A DNA stretch of 64,000 nucleotides from Chromatiales bacterium (GTDB taxonomy: Bacteria; Pseudomonadota; Gammaproteobacteria; SpSt-1174), in assembly GCA_014762505.1 (NCBI GenBank), contig JABURS010000041.1, positions 89,856 through 153,855 on the forward strand, written 5' to 3'. Every line of letters begins with the position of its first letter. Position 1 is the first letter of the stretch. The notes beneath the pieces were generated by a model. It ran no database searches. It was not told the origin of the DNA and worked only from the letters and a program-made list of their open reading frames with translations. A program made the position numbers and the translations under genes. Shown here in pieces: positions 63,950 through 64,000 of this stretch.

Positions 63950-64000
63950 CAGGCCGTTGAAAAACCCACCACTTCGGGCGCCCTGACTCCCAGATGATGG
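63950..64000. other. Non-coding tail at the window edge
   Basis: 51 bases after the MutT/ThiE stop. It contains CAGGCCGTTGAAAAACCC (63951-63968). I recall similar GGC(C/T)GTTGAAAAAC strings near the ends of some proteobacterial insertion sequences, but the window stops too soon to show a transposase or a second terminal repeat. Confidence 0.3.

Overview
The window is a gene-dense, GC-rich chromosomal segment of a gammaproteobacterium. Both long gene arrays have the gene order known from Escherichia coli and Pseudomonas: yrbG-kdsDC-lptCAB-rpoN-hpf-ptsN-rapZ, and the complete mra/dcw cell-wall and division cluster. The presence of HprK, an HPr plus EIIA-Man regulatory PTS, petABC (bc1 complex), murA-hisG-hisD-hisC-algW synteny and short HisG points to a non-enteric lineage. 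The Chromatiales/Ectothiorhodospiraceae are a reasonable guess from gene content and GC, but the sequence does not prove it. No tRNA, 5S/16S/23S rRNA, CRISPR array or complete mobile element was seen. The only RNA gene is rnpB.

Region 1 (1-12950, minus strand): a partial tetR, mgtE, then one long leftward array. Its 3' part is a regulatory phosphotransferase system (ptsI, ptsH, EIIA-Man, rapZ, hprK, ptsN) with no sugar permease genes. Its 5' part is hpf, rpoN, the LPS-transport genes lptB/A/C, the Kdo genes kdsC/kdsD and a YrbG-type exchanger. An intrinsic terminator closes the array after ptsI. Region 2 (12999-15759) is an accessory insert between yrbG and mla: an SDR epimerase, a luciferase-like flavin oxidoreductase and a DUF72-like protein. 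Region 3 (15836-18857) is mlaFEDCB, phospholipid retrograde transport. Region 4 (18994-25673) is murA, hisG, aroG, hisD, hisC and a convergent DegS/AlgW protease; aroG is lodged in the his array behind its own promoter.

Region 5 (25814-33196): a Nif3-family protein, petABC, sspA/sspB with a textbook terminator, a macrodomain hydrolase, an unknown membrane protein and a D-lactate-dehydrogenase-like FAD enzyme. Region 6 (33267-37731): diaA, yraN and lpoA, divergent from rsmI and a TPR-like gene. Region 7 (37735-38423): rnpB with its promoter, then the mra promoter with three 10-bp-spaced MraZ boxes. Region 8 (38424-55977): mraZ-rsmH-ftsL-ftsI-murE-murF-mraY-murD-ftsW-murG-murC-murB-ddl-ftsQ-ftsA-ftsZ, mostly with 1-11 nt overlaps. 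Together these genes make lipid II and the divisome. Region 9 (56224-64000): lpxC, a dciA-like gene, an M23 peptidase, secA, argJ and a MutT/ThiE fusion. The last 50 bases are non-coding.

The coding content is largely conserved core. The less ordinary signals are regulatory: a hairpin that would cover the ptsI ribosome binding site, an operator-like inverted repeat at the inferred aroG start site, a dyad upstream of petABC, TTG starts for mraZ and lpxC, and reversed MraZ-box-like copies upstream of Pmra.
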